Assembly (NCBI GenBank): GCA_018648865.1 | Contig: JABGQH010000004.1 | Coordinates: 1 to 64,000 of the forward strand | DNA length: 64,000 bases | Direction: 5' to 3' | Source: Candidatus Peregrinibacteria bacterium | Lineage (GTDB): Bacteria > Patescibacteriota > Gracilibacteria > Peribacterales > Peribacteraceae | In this document: in pieces, positions 8,588 to 19,173 of the stretch | How the letters are laid out: each line of letters begins with the position of its first letter | Numbering within the stretch: the stretch's first letter is position 1 | Translations under genes and position numbers: made by a program | Notes under the pieces: generated by a model | What the model was told of the DNA's origin: nothing | Database searches by the model: none | Seen by the model: the letters and a program-made list of their open reading frames with translations, nothing else

Positions 8588-9691
8588 TTGACAAAATACA
8601 TATTAAAGTTTATAAAATATATAATGGTTATCCGACAATCAATAGAGAAGAATACTGCATTTTTAAGTGGCATAGAGAAACAACTATCATGTGCACCCTC
8701 ATCTTATGAGGTAATTAAATCTGAAATTGACAAATTACAACGAGAAAATAGAACTGGATGGTTACAGATAGTGAGAGATTCCGTTTCAAACGCAGTTGAT
8801 TCTAGAAAATTTCAATTAAGCAAAGAACTACTTTGTCAATTAATCAACACTGATAGCTGGGATGCTATATTTGAGAGTATCTTTATTCGCCTATTAATCA
8901 TGCAAGAAGATTATAAAGTAGCATTATGGCATATTTACAATTCTAAATTTTTTAAAGGAAGTATCGTGGCAAAGAAACGATTGGAGTTGTTCGAAGAAAT
9001 TTCCTTTAATACTGATTCTACAGAATTACTTGAACAAATCAGAAGTGATTTTCCAGAAGAAGAAATTGCAAGATGGTATCTTCTTATGCATCGGGCAACC
9101 AAACTAGTAGAAAAGGGGGAGCTAGATGCGGGCAATGATCTTGCAATAAAGATTCAACCTACAGATTCTGATCTCAATATGCACATAGGAAGAAAACTGG
9201 CAGATAGAGGATTTATACGACATGGTGCCAATCTAATATGTGGTGCTACGGATCAGAAGCCTGGTGCGTTTAACGGTGCAGCTCTTGAAATGCTGAGAAT
9301 TGGCTGTGCTCGTGAAGCATCACAAATTATCGAAAATATGTTCAGAGACAACGCTCCACAGAACAAAGGCACAATGCAAAGTTCACTTACTACTCTTGCA
9401 AAATCAGCAGCTCTTGATCCAGTCGCATCAGAGCGATTCAAGAATATTATTTTAATTCTTCAGAAACAAGAACAACACATTGATTTAAAGTTCATGACAA
9501 AATTGAAAAAAATTGCTTCATCGAGACCACGAAAGCAAGAAGCCCCTACTAGGAGAGTTGATATCTCGTCTGAGGAAACAGAGTTTTGCGGTCACTATGC
9601 TCGCTCAAGTTTTTTCAAAGACCCACATCGTATGCTAAGAGCTCACCCTATTGATCGCACAGCTGCACAAGTTGCAAAGAAATCCAAGTAG
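8588..9691 (+). CDS. Hypothetical helical-repeat-like protein
   Basis: Intact 367-aa ORF, predominantly alpha-helical composition; true start uncertain (possibly the internal MVIRQ). Confidence 0.6.
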   Translation: MTKYILKFIKYIMVIRQSIEKNTAFLSGIEKQLSCAPSSYEVIKSEIDKLQRENRTGWLQIVRDSVSNAVDSRKFQLSKELLCQLINTDSWDAIFESIFIRLLIMQEDYKVALWHIYNSKFFKGSIVAKKRLELFEEISFNTDSTELLEQIRSDFPEEEIARWYLLMHRATKLVEKGELDAGNDLAIKIQPTDSDLNMHIGRKLADRGFIRHGANLICGATDQKPGAFNGAALEMLRIGCAREASQIIENMFRDNAPQNKGTMQSSLTTLAKSAALDPVASERFKNIILILQKQEQHIDLKFMTKLKKIASSRPRKQEAPTRRVDISSEETEFCGHYARSSFFKDPHRMLRAHPIDRTAAQVAKKSK

Positions 9692-9814
9692 AACTTGGAA
9701 GTCAAACACTTAAAGAAAATATTAGAACTGATTTTTGGATTTCTTTGCAACTTCTTCCTACCAGCTTAATAAAACTGATCGGAGATATATTCATAACATT
9801 AATTTTGTTTTAAA

Positions 9815-9891
9815 TGGTGGGCAATACTGGATTTGAACCAGTGACCTCTGCAATGTCAATGCAACGCTCTAACCAACTGAGCTAATTGCCC
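9815..9891 (-). tRNA. tRNA-Val(GAC)
   Basis: Cloverleaf read by hand on minus strand: GGGCAATTAGCTCAGTTGGTTAGAGC...TTGACAT...ATTGCCCACCA. Confidence 0.95.
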
Positions 9892-9957
9892 CATTAAGCC
9901 AAAACACTTTACCTACCTGTCTGTTTATCTACAAGAGAGAACATGGTTGTTAAATAA

Positions 9958-10605
9958 CTATTCTCGAACTGCTAAAGCTACACGAATACCAAGAGTGATA
10001 AGAACTGCACCCATTACACGCTCTACCCAATGGTGAAATGTAGAAATCTGTTTTCGAATAATTGGCAAAGATAGAGCAGAACCCAAAAAGGCAAACCAAA
10101 CAAAAGTTTGAAAAGACATATAGATACCAAATCCTAGCTGAACCAAAAGTGGCGTGCTTGGCTCTATAACCTGTGTAAACAGAGCTAAGAAAAATAGCGT
10201 TGCCTTTGGATTAAGAGCATTACAAAGGAATCCTTGCCTGATAGATTGCCAAGCAGAACATTTGTTTTCTGAATCAGAGAATGCATCAGCCAAAGTAGTT
10301 CCCTTCTTTGCTGTTAGAGAATGCCATCCGATGAATAGTAAATAACCAGCACCTATTAGTTTGATAATTGTGAAAAGTACTATTGATTGCGCAATAATGA
10401 ATCCAATGCCCAGAATTGAATATCCCACATGAATCAAAATGCCTAGCGACACCCCAAAAGCAGTCCAAAGAACAGAGCTGCGAGATTGTGTTATTCCATT
10501 CTTAACAACAATAGCAAAATCAGGACCGGGGCTAGCAACTGCTAGAAAGTGAATTATAGCAATAGTGAGGAAGGTATTCATATATAAATTATAATTATCA
10601 CTCAA
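9958..10605 (-). CDS. LysE/RhtB family amino-acid exporter
   Basis: HFLAVASPGPDFAIVVKNGI motif, multiple TM segments. Confidence 0.9.
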   Translation of the reverse strand: MSDNYNLYMNTFLTIAIIHFLAVASPGPDFAIVVKNGITQSRSSVLWTAFGVSLGILIHVGYSILGIGFIIAQSIVLFTIIKLIGAGYLLFIGWHSLTAKKGTTLADAFSDSENKCSAWQSIRQGFLCNALNPKATLFFLALFTQVIEPSTPLLVQLGFGIYMSFQTFVWFAFLGSALSLPIIRKQISTFHHWVERVMGAVLITLGIRVALAVRE

Positions 10606-10736
10606 CTTATGTACAAGAAGAAGAGATAATTGTGTGAACTATTACTAGGAAATAATACAAATACATCTGTCAACCTTCCACGATGTCTAAAAAGGGCGTT
10701 TTCTGCTACAATTAAACGATTAATACCCAAACAAAT

Positions 10737-11219
10737 ATGAACACTTCTTCAGATACACCTACTCCTCTACTTTGCTGGAAAGCAAACATCTATCCAAAAC
10801 ACAAACGTGGAATCGTTTGGATAGTAACAATGCTTAGCATTATTGCTTTGCTTGTCTTGTACAGCGTACTGGCAGGATCATGGAGTTTTACCACAGTAAT
10901 TGTAATGTTTGCCGCTGTTTACTGGTTTATTCACCAGAAAGCAGTAGACGAGAGGGAAATAACAATCTTTGAAGAAGGGGTTGTGATAGAAAAAAAAGCA
11001 ATGATTTGGGAAGACTGTACAGGTTTCTGGTTTTTAGAAGGTCCTGGATATCACGAACTACATTTAGAACACTCTAAAAAAGTAATTGGAGATTTTGTAA
11101 TTCAAACAGGATCACAAAATATAGAAGACATTAGAAGTACATTAACTAAATTTGTACCAGAACTAGAAGACAGAAAAGAGGCGCGAATAAACACTTTAGC
11201 TCGTATTTGCAAAATCTAA
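10737..11219 (+). CDS. Hypothetical membrane protein
   Basis: Two TM segments then a soluble domain. Confidence 0.65.
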   Translation: MNTSSDTPTPLLCWKANIYPKHKRGIVWIVTMLSIIALLVLYSVLAGSWSFTTVIVMFAAVYWFIHQKAVDEREITIFEEGVVIEKKAMIWEDCTGFWFLEGPGYHELHLEHSKKVIGDFVIQTGSQNIEDIRSTLTKFVPELEDRKEARINTLARICKI

Positions 11220-11220
11220 C

Positions 11221-14200
11221 ATGCTTTTTCGCAAAGCTCTAAATACTTCTGGCAACAGAAAATTCTCCATTTCTAAAGAGAATAGATTGCTTTGCTTTGC
11301 AAAAAATGAAGAGGAAGACGAAATAGGAAATGAATCCAATGAATCAAGAAAAGAAGAAAATCCACTAGAGGCTATAAGTGATATAAGCGATAGCATAAGA
11401 GGAAAAGCAGGAATCCTAACACCACAAGAAATTGAAGAAATGCTTAAGCATCCATCTAGCTTGCTTGCATTACTAGAATACGATAACGAGGATCTTCGAA
11501 TTGAAGTTGAGCAAGAAATGCGATTAAAGAATCCTGAATACTATGGATCTGAATCAGATGAAAGTCTTCTACCAATTTATGAAATATTGAGATTCTTAAA
11601 AAGTGACCAAGGGGAAAGCAAAGCAGAAGAAATTGAAGAGAAAGCGGTAGAAAGACTGCAAACATCAACGGATTCACTAATGCAATTTAGTAACAGACTA
11701 GAAACAACTCTAAAAGATATTAAAGACATAGAAGAATCCCTAAGACCTGACCAATCTGGAATTAGAATCGGAAATATTGATATAGAAAGACTAAAACAAA
11801 TTGAAAGCAAAATACTAAAAGTATGCCTACTAAAAGGTTTAAAAATTGGAAAAGCGAATCTAAACGACTGGATTAACGGTAGGTATGATTCTTGGAAACC
11901 AACAAAAGATGAGATAGAGGAAACATTGAATTACATAACAGAAAACAATAGACCACTTCCTAAAAAATTCGAGATAGATACTTCGGAAACGAGTGATCCA
12001 GATCTTTGGAAAAAGTACGAAGAGCTTAGGCTAGAATCTAGTGATGCTGAAGCTGCCTTGAAAGATAACGGCGTCTTGAGCAAAATGTTTAGCTCAGCAA
12101 AAAGAGCAATAACACGCAGAAGAAACGCCAGAATGAGGTTAGATGAAAACACTTCAACAGAAGAAGAGGTTTCATACTCAAGCCAAGACCTAAGTGAGCA
12201 AATATCTGCACTTGAAACAGATATTCTAGAATCTAGAAAAATGATTCTGGCACAGATTCAGGAAAAAGCAGAAGAATTGTATAGACCACTAAAAGAAGAA
12301 ATAGGTAATAGATTTGAAGACACAAGCAGTGAAAATGTTTTAGATGAATTTGGAATGAGCCAATCATTACTTGCAGGGACTGCCGTAGCAGGTGCGCTAC
12401 AACAGTTAGAAAACATTCTGTTTACACCAACATCTACAGACAGTGATGAATTTCCATATTTTGCAAGACTCGCAATACAAGATTTAGAAGACATGGAATC
12501 TAGTAACATACTGGAAACCCAGCTTAATGAAGCTCGTGCCGCACACAAAGACACAATCAGTTGGACAAAATATCTTAATGGCGCAGATACAATTTCTAAC
12601 GCATTAGAAATACTAAATGCAGGAGGAGGAGAGAATATTGTTTTAAATGAAATGTCTGCGGAGGCAAGAGAGTTCCTAAATGACATACTGCCAAGAATAG
12701 CTAGGATTGCCAAAGGAACAGCTACAGACGAAGACTTTAATTTTATAGAACAAGAAATTCCAAACGGAGATAAGAGGTCACAATTCGCATTAATGCTTGA
12801 AGCATTAACAAATGAATCACTTAGAGCAAAACTAGAAACAGTATCCGCTGAAGATAAAATTAAAACGCCATTCTCTGCAGAAGAACTAGAAAAAATAGAA
12901 GCAGAATTTGCAGAAGTTAAAGAACAATTAGATTCAGGAGTAGTACAAGAAGCACTCAATCATCCTAATTGTAGAGTTTTACATATTGGCAATGAGGGTA
13001 TGAATCAGCATTTTGGAAATGTTGAAACTGCAATTATTTCAATGAAAAATGGGACAGAGACAGAAGAGGCATTTAAGTACGCAAGAGATACAATAAATAG
13101 ACTAAAACAAACTTCTGAACTTTTAACTGGAATATCTTATCCAAGTTTCATTGTAAGAGAAAAGGTAGCACCAGAAGTAGGGACAGTTGGTTATTACAGT
13201 AGGAAAAATGGGAATATTATTATCTTTCCAGAAGAAATCGAGCGCAGCACTAGAACAGAAGAAGAGGTAATACATCATGAAAAAGGACACGCAATACTAG
13301 ATATTCTAACAAGACAAACAGGGCTATTCGCGGGGATTCATTTGCGTACGGCAAATCTATTAAGTGAAACAATTCCAAGCGATCAAGCAGAAGATAAACA
13401 GGATACGTTCCGCGCATTGCTTCATAATCAAGCAGATCGTTGGGGTGTATCTAAAAACAAAGATATTATAAAAAAACGAATTGAATTAGAGGAGAGTAAT
13501 CCAGAAAAAGCAAAGCAAAGAACAGAAGAAGAATTTGAAATAATGTTAATGGACGAATTGATCTGTAAATTTGCTGACTGGAATGAAGGAATAAGTAAAT
13601 CAGCAACAGCAGAAGAAATAGTATTATTTAAGCACGTATTTAATGAGATGAAACCAGATGGAGAATCTAAGATCTCTGAAGAGTTACTAAATACAAGTGA
13701 ACTAGCAGATGAAAAACTTTATTTGCAACTAGATGACGACGGTAACCCAATACCAGGCACAGAAGACAATGATGATGGAAGTGGCTCTGCTATTGAAAGC
13801 ATGCGAAACGTTGATGTTTTCGGAGAACTGAGGATGCTTCGAAACGATACAGAAAAAATTAAAGAATTCTGGAAGGCATTTCCATCATATAAATCTCAAC
13901 TTGTTCCTGCGTACGATAATTATAATGAAATAAGTAAAGAAATTGAGGAAAAAATGCAAAAAGGAGAAGTATCCGAACAAGATGCAGTGAGATCAATAAC
14001 TAAAGTAAAAGAACATTTAAAACATGTATTAGAAGAATTAGATGATATTAAATATAATAAATCCAGCGTAGCAGATGCCGCAATGACAGGAAGACAAGGG
14101 TGGAATAAGCTATTTGATAGAGTTCAATTTATGAGCTTAAAAGACGTTTGGATGACGATCAAAAATGGAGCAGAAGATATTAAACGTGTTTGGGAAAGGC

Positions 14201-15858
14201 GTGGAGCTGCCAAGCAAGCCCAATTTGGATTAGGAATAACTAAGTGGATTCCAGAATGGGTTCCATACCTAGGTAGAATGCAAAATGAGTTTTTAAGAAG
14301 AGACAAAGATGCAGAAACAAAAGAGGTAAATGAGTGGAAAGAAAAGTTTAGTGAGGTTGATAGTCTAGATCTACAAAAACAGCTAAGACACGCAAATAAT
14401 CCGGATCAAATAAAAGCTATATTTTTTGTGTTAACAGAGAGAGGAAGACTGGATTGGAATGATAGCGATATGTGGAAGACACTTAATAGGCTGTCTCAGT
14501 ATTCTATGCCGATTGGTGTGTGTAAAACAGATGATGTGTTGCGCGACAAATGGCTACAGAAACTTATTAGTGAAATATGGGACGATAAAGACTTATATAC
14601 AAGTTGGAGACAAACAAATGACAGCGCAACAGATACTGGGAAGAAGAGTTTTACACCTATGGTGGATCAGCTTGCAAATGTTGGTGACCACCTAAATGGA
14701 GAGCTAAAAAATCAGTTAATTCTTTACGATGAATGGAAAAAGACAGGTGAATCTTCACCGGAGCTTAACCCACACCTATACGAAGAAATTCTGGATTACT
14801 CCATGAGAAATGGAAAGATGACTATGGAAGGAAAGCTATATTATTTAATTCAAGGTGTAGCAACAGGAATACTTTCAATCGATAGGCTGCGAACACTAGC
14901 AGGAGAAAAAGGAGGAGTATTGAATATGTACCCATGGCTAGATTATTTCTACAAGAAAAATAATTCATTAACAGAAGTACAAGCACTAGCACATAGGCTA
15001 ACAGAACCAGATAAGGGCCCTTATGAATATGGTCAAAAAACAACTTTGTGGCTCCATCTAGAAAATATGCGTACAGAAAGTACAAGGCAACGTATATCCA
15101 AAGCTATTTCTGGAGGTCGTGCAGAAGAACTTGATCATGAAGATATCCCAACACTTGTTTCCCAAGCTAATCATAAAGATATAGAAAGAATGACAGGTAT
15201 GATTAGTGGAACACGAGAGAAACTAAGTCCAGAAGCTGTAAAAAATACATACACTGGCTTTGGTACAAAATTTAAAATTATGGCGATGCTTTTAGAATAT
15301 GAAGAAAAGGAAGGAGTTAAAGCTTTCACAGAGAAAGATTTACACGATACTGTTAAATCAATCGTAGCCTACATTCATATGGATAATGTATTCACGAGGA
15401 ACGCAAGCTCAAAAGATAAATCTACTCTCACGTGGGACGAAATGGATAACCTATCTGGACCATCTACAAGCACACTCACTGTTTCTGATTATAGAACTCC
15501 ACAGAATTCATTCGTTGCAGACATAATGCGTAGTAATGAATTAGATAATATTGAATGGGATGATTTCGAAGGAATAACAAAGGAAGATGTAATAAGAGGA
15601 GAAGGATTAGATGATAAAAGTGTTTCACGAAAATCTTTTAAAGAAAAAGAGCAAATCGATCGATCAAGCATTATGATAAATAGTTTGTATGACAAGCTAG
15701 AAGCTGCGTTAATGGAAAAACCAGAATTAGTGAAAAAGATGTTAAGAAAATATGCCCATCAATTTAACGAAGAAAACTACTGCTCAGGAGTTGGCGTAGA
15801 TCCAAAGGGTCAATATCTAAATTACGAAGTAATGAAATCATTCATGGGAGGAAAATAG
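11221..15858 (+). CDS. Giant (1545 aa) protein with HEXXH zincin motif
   Basis: Single uninterrupted ORF; EEVIHHEKGHAILDIL matches HEXXH; otherwise acidic, helical, low similarity to families I recognise. Confidence 0.75.
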   Translation: MLFRKALNTSGNRKFSISKENRLLCFAKNEEEDEIGNESNESRKEENPLEAISDISDSIRGKAGILTPQEIEEMLKHPSSLLALLEYDNEDLRIEVEQEMRLKNPEYYGSESDESLLPIYEILRFLKSDQGESKAEEIEEKAVERLQTSTDSLMQFSNRLETTLKDIKDIEESLRPDQSGIRIGNIDIERLKQIESKILKVCLLKGLKIGKANLNDWINGRYDSWKPTKDEIEETLNYITENNRPLPKKFEIDTSETSDPDLWKKYEELRLESSDAEAALKDNGVLSKMFSSAKRAITRRRNARMRLDENTSTEEEVSYSSQDLSEQISALETDILESRKMILAQIQEKAEELYRPLKEEIGNRFEDTSSENVLDEFGMSQSLLAGTAVAGALQQLENILFTPTSTDSDEFPYFARLAIQDLEDMESSNILETQLNEARAAHKDTISWTKYLNGADTISNALEILNAGGGENIVLNEMSAEAREFLNDILPRIARIAKGTATDEDFNFIEQEIPNGDKRSQFALMLEALTNESLRAKLETVSAEDKIKTPFSAEELEKIEAEFAEVKEQLDSGVVQEALNHPNCRVLHIGNEGMNQHFGNVETAIISMKNGTETEEAFKYARDTINRLKQTSELLTGISYPSFIVREKVAPEVGTVGYYSRKNGNIIIFPEEIERSTRTEEEVIHHEKGHAILDILTRQTGLFAGIHLRTANLLSETIPSDQAEDKQDTFRALLHNQADRWGVSKNKDIIKKRIELEESNPEKAKQRTEEEFEIMLMDELICKFADWNEGISKSATAEEIVLFKHVFNEMKPDGESKISEELLNTSELADEKLYLQLDDDGNPIPGTEDNDDGSGSAIESMRNVDVFGELRMLRNDTEKIKEFWKAFPSYKSQLVPAYDNYNEISKEIEEKMQKGEVSEQDAVRSITKVKEHLKHVLEELDDIKYNKSSVADAAMTGRQGWNKLFDRVQFMSLKDVWMTIKNGAEDIKRVWERRGAAKQAQFGLGITKWIPEWVPYLGRMQNEFLRRDKDAETKEVNEWKEKFSEVDSLDLQKQLRHANNPDQIKAIFFVLTERGRLDWNDSDMWKTLNRLSQYSMPIGVCKTDDVLRDKWLQKLISEIWDDKDLYTSWRQTNDSATDTGKKSFTPMVDQLANVGDHLNGELKNQLILYDEWKKTGESSPELNPHLYEEILDYSMRNGKMTMEGKLYYLIQGVATGILSIDRLRTLAGEKGGVLNMYPWLDYFYKKNNSLTEVQALAHRLTEPDKGPYEYGQKTTLWLHLENMRTESTRQRISKAISGGRAEELDHEDIPTLVSQANHKDIERMTGMISGTREKLSPEAVKNTYTGFGTKFKIMAMLLEYEEKEGVKAFTEKDLHDTVKSIVAYIHMDNVFTRNASSKDKSTLTWDEMDNLSGPSTSTLTVSDYRTPQNSFVADIMRSNELDNIEWDDFEGITKEDVIRGEGLDDKSVSRKSFKEKEQIDRSSIMINSLYDKLEAALMEKPELVKKMLRKYAHQFNEENYCSGVGVDPKGQYLNYEVMKSFMGGK

Positions 15859-15922
15859 GAATAGACCAAAAGCAAAATGAATTCTGTTTAGAATATTTTT
15901 TAACATGAGGTACTCTTGAATC

Positions 15923-16357
15923 ATGCAAGTCTCTATTCAACGAATCGACACATCACTACCTTTACCTCAATACGAATCTAAGGGTGCAGTTGGTTTTGAT
16001 TTTGTAACAAGGGAAACAACAACTATCGAGGCAGGCTGCATAGGCTTAGTACCTGGGAATGTGATTGTAAAAGTGCCAGAGGGGCATATGTTAATTATAT
16101 CTCCTAGGTCCTCTCTACCGCGCAAGAAAGGACTAGTGTGCCCACACTCAATAGGGGTCATAGATCAGGACTACCACGGCCCAGAGGACGAAATACTCAT
16201 TCAAGTACAAAACATAACAAAAGAACCTGTAACAGTTGAGCGTGGTGAAAGAATAGCTCAGGGACTCTTTGTAAGAGTAGATCGAGCTGAGTGGCAAGAA
16301 GTAGATTCACACGGCGCGGAAACACGCGGTGGCTTTGGCTCTACAGGACATTCTTGA
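15923..16357 (+). CDS. dut: dUTPase family nucleotidohydrolase
   Basis: KGAVGFDFVT, PRSSLPRKKGL, GVIDQDYHGPEDEI, GERIAQGLF, C-terminal RGGFGSTGH. Confidence 0.92.
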   Translation: MQVSIQRIDTSLPLPQYESKGAVGFDFVTRETTTIEAGCIGLVPGNVIVKVPEGHMLIISPRSSLPRKKGLVCPHSIGVIDQDYHGPEDEILIQVQNITKEPVTVERGERIAQGLFVRVDRAEWQEVDSHGAETRGGFGSTGHS

Positions 16358-16358
16358 A

Positions 16359-16398
16359 AGCTTACTCACAGCTTAAAGCTTATTGCTTACAGCTTTTA
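16359..16398. repeat. Degenerate 7-bp periodic repeat (AGCTTAA-type)
   Basis: acagcttaaagcttattgcttacagctttt between convergent dut and ftsZ. Confidence 0.6.
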
Positions 16399-17628
16399 CT
16401 TACCGACTTTTTTTCTCATAAAGGCTGGGACTTCTAGCTCTTCCATATCCAAATCTGCAGCAGTAGAAGATGCCTCTACAGAAGCAAGCTCCTTCTTAAC
16501 TTCTTTATCAATTGTAGATGACTGAGCAAATGGAGAGCTAGAGAGACTATTTACAGATCCTGCACCTAGCGTTCTAACTTTGGACAAAGGATCTAGATCA
16601 AAACCAGTTGCAACAACTGTGCATTTAACCTGACCTGTGTAATTCTCATCTATAACCGCACCAAAGATAACATTAGCATCTGGATCAGCTGCTTCTGTAA
16701 TAATTCTTGCTGCCTCGTCTACCTCGAACATAGAAAGATCATTACCACCAGTAATATTAAATAGAACACCCTTTGCACCATCTATAGATAACTCCAATAG
16801 AGGGCTATCTACTGCAGCACGTGCAGCCTCAGAAGCTCTGCTATCACCAGTACCATATCCAATACCCATTAACGCAGTTCCTGCATCTTGCATGATAGAT
16901 TTAACATCGGCGAAATCCACATTAACTAGTCCGTGTACTGTTATAAGACTTGCGATTCCTTCTATGGCATGTTGCAAAACTTCGTCTACAACTTGGAAAG
17001 CCTCTGTAAGAGGAGTTGTTTTATCTATTAATGAAAGGATCTTGTCATTTGGAATAGTAATAAGTGTATCTACTTTTCCCTTTAAATTTTCTAGAGCCTC
17101 ATCACTTTGTGTCTTTCTCTTTTGACCCTCGAAACTAAATGGTCTGGTTACAACACCTACAGTTAATATTCCTAGGCTTCTAGCAATGTCTGCAATTACA
17201 GAAATACTTCCTCCTCCTGTTCCTCCACCTAAGCCAGCTGTAATAAATAGCATATCTGCATTTTCTAGAGAAGACTTAATTTCCTCGCTACTTTCCTCTG
17301 CAGCCTTTTTACCTATATCTGGATTTGCACCTGCACCTAAACCACGTGTTGTTCCACGACCGATTGTGATCTTTTTAGGAGCTGGATTGTGATACAAAGC
17401 CTGAACATCTGTATTTAGTGCGATGAATTCAACACCTTGTACCTTGGCTTCTATCATCCTTTTAACAGCATTGGCTCCGCCGCCACCTGTTCCGAGTACA
17501 CGAATATTGGCACCAGGTGTAACATCTGGGCAAACTTCATGAGAAGAAGATGATGTAATATCACTTGTAGATTGCCCGCTACTATCTGGTTTCTGGGCAC
17601 TGAACAAAGATCTAAGGGTATCTGACAT
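16396..17628 (-). CDS. ftsZ: Cell division protein FtsZ
   Basis: Tubulin signature GLGGGTGGGS, GGGGANAVKRM, NTDVQAL. Confidence 0.98.
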   Translation of the reverse strand: MSDTLRSLFSAQKPDSSGQSTSDITSSSSHEVCPDVTPGANIRVLGTGGGGANAVKRMIEAKVQGVEFIALNTDVQALYHNPAPKKITIGRGTTRGLGAGANPDIGKKAAEESSEEIKSSLENADMLFITAGLGGGTGGGSISVIADIARSLGILTVGVVTRPFSFEGQKRKTQSDEALENLKGKVDTLITIPNDKILSLIDKTTPLTEAFQVVDEVLQHAIEGIASLITVHGLVNVDFADVKSIMQDAGTALMGIGYGTGDSRASEAARAAVDSPLLELSIDGAKGVLFNITGGNDLSMFEVDEAARIITEAADPDANVIFGAVIDENYTGQVKCTVVATGFDLDPLSKVRTLGAGSVNSLSSSPFAQSSTIDKEVKKELASVEASSTAADLDMEELEVPAFMRKKVGK

Positions 17629-17666
17629 GGGAAAAATGGGGATAATTAGAAGTAATAAAAATTAAT

Positions 17667-18899
17667 TTAAGGAAGAAGACTTTTAATCCAGCCACTAACT
17701 TGCTTAGCAGTTCGCTTCATTTGGAATGATCCAAGTGAACCAGCTGATTCACCTTCTCTCATTCCCCAAACCAACGTGCCAAGAGCAGTTGCGTATGCAG
17801 GATCGTCTACTTTTTCGATAACTCCGCCAACATCTACTGGGAATCCCATCTGAACAGGAAGCCCAACAACATCTCGTGCAAGATCTAATACGCCAGGTGC
17901 TTTTACTGCAGCACCAGTTAACAAAGCTCCTGCAGGTAACATTCCAGATCTACCAATCTTCTCTAGTTCTTCTTGAACAAGAGAGAAGATTTCGTAATAC
18001 CTAGCCTGCATTATCTCTGCCATGTACCTTTTACTTACGGTTTGTGTATCAACTTTACTTACAGTAGAAAGATCAATCATTTCTCTTTCTGCAATCTCTT
18101 CTGGTAATACAGATCCAAACTCAATCTTAATTTTTTCTGCTGTGTCTATAGAAGTACGTAGTCCAATAGCAATATCGTTTGTAACGCTCTCTCCACCTAT
18201 TGGTAATGATACTGAGTGAAGGATTGTACCGTCTTCGAACACAACAATACTTGCACAACCTGCACCTATGTCTATTACTACAACACCTAGTTCTTTTTGT
18301 CTTTTTGTAAGAACTGATTCTGCGCAAGCAATAGTTGCTGGGACCAAGCTATCTACATCTACACCAGCTTGATCAACACATTTTTCTAGGTTCTTAACAT
18401 GCTGAACATGACCAGTAACAATGTGTGCTTCTACTTCTAATCTTATCCCTGTCATTCCTACAGGATTCTTTATTCCTCGTTGCTCGTCTACTGTGTAACA
18501 CTTTGGTTCGATATGTAATATTCTGCGATTTGCGGGGATAGAGACTGCCTGTGCTGCCTCTAATACACGTCCTACATCATCTACTGTAATTTCAGATCCA
18601 GAGATTGCTATTACTCCTCTACTATCAAATGCCTCAATATGTGAACCACTCATTCCTACATATACATGATTAATTGGAACACCAGCCATGCGCTCTGCGT
18701 CTTCTAAAGAAGAGATTATATTGTGGATCAATTCCTCTACATCTATAACGTGTCCTTTACGCATTCCAAGAGAAGGAGAAATTCCTACTCCAATTATGTT
18801 TGGTACATCTTGATCACGATCACCATCTACTACTGCGACGACCGTTCTAATTTTTGCACTACCTATATCTAGGCTAGCGAGCACACGTTCCTTTGGCAT
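17667..18899 (-). CDS. ftsA: Cell division protein FtsA
   Basis: LASLDIGSAKIRTVVA, VVIDIGAGCASIVVFEDG, GALLTGAAVKAPG; start taken at MPKERVLAS (ORF to 18962). Confidence 0.96.
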   Translation of the reverse strand: MPKERVLASLDIGSAKIRTVVAVVDGDRDQDVPNIIGVGISPSLGMRKGHVIDVEELIHNIISSLEDAERMAGVPINHVYVGMSGSHIEAFDSRGVIAISGSEITVDDVGRVLEAAQAVSIPANRRILHIEPKCYTVDEQRGIKNPVGMTGIRLEVEAHIVTGHVQHVKNLEKCVDQAGVDVDSLVPATIACAESVLTKRQKELGVVVIDIGAGCASIVVFEDGTILHSVSLPIGGESVTNDIAIGLRTSIDTAEKIKIEFGSVLPEEIAEREMIDLSTVSKVDTQTVSKRYMAEIMQARYYEIFSLVQEELEKIGRSGMLPAGALLTGAAVKAPGVLDLARDVVGLPVQMGFPVDVGGVIEKVDDPAYATALGTLVWGMREGESAGSLGSFQMKRTAKQVSGWIKSLLP

Positions 18900-19173
18900 T
18901 TTTAGGGGAGAGGGAAATAATCTAAGTAATAAATTGGCAATTCGGAATACACCTTCAACCAATATTTCTAATGGAGTGTAAGCTCTTTATCTAACTCTGC
19001 AAGAACCTTATGAATACGTTTAGTATTCAAGAGCGGGTAGATAGAACAAAAAAATTAGTCAGTTATTTTGGCTTGTATAAGGGATAAACAAATTTTAGAA
19101 CACAGTTATTATGCACATAAAATCTGCTGAATATCAAATGTGTTCAAGTGATCTAGATCAAGCTTTTATTTTT

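Noticed and set aside
12258-12959. 233-aa minus-strand ORF antisense to the giant ORF
   Set aside because: Ser/Ala-rich shadow of Glu/Ser codons on the opposite strand; the sense ORF has much better coding character.
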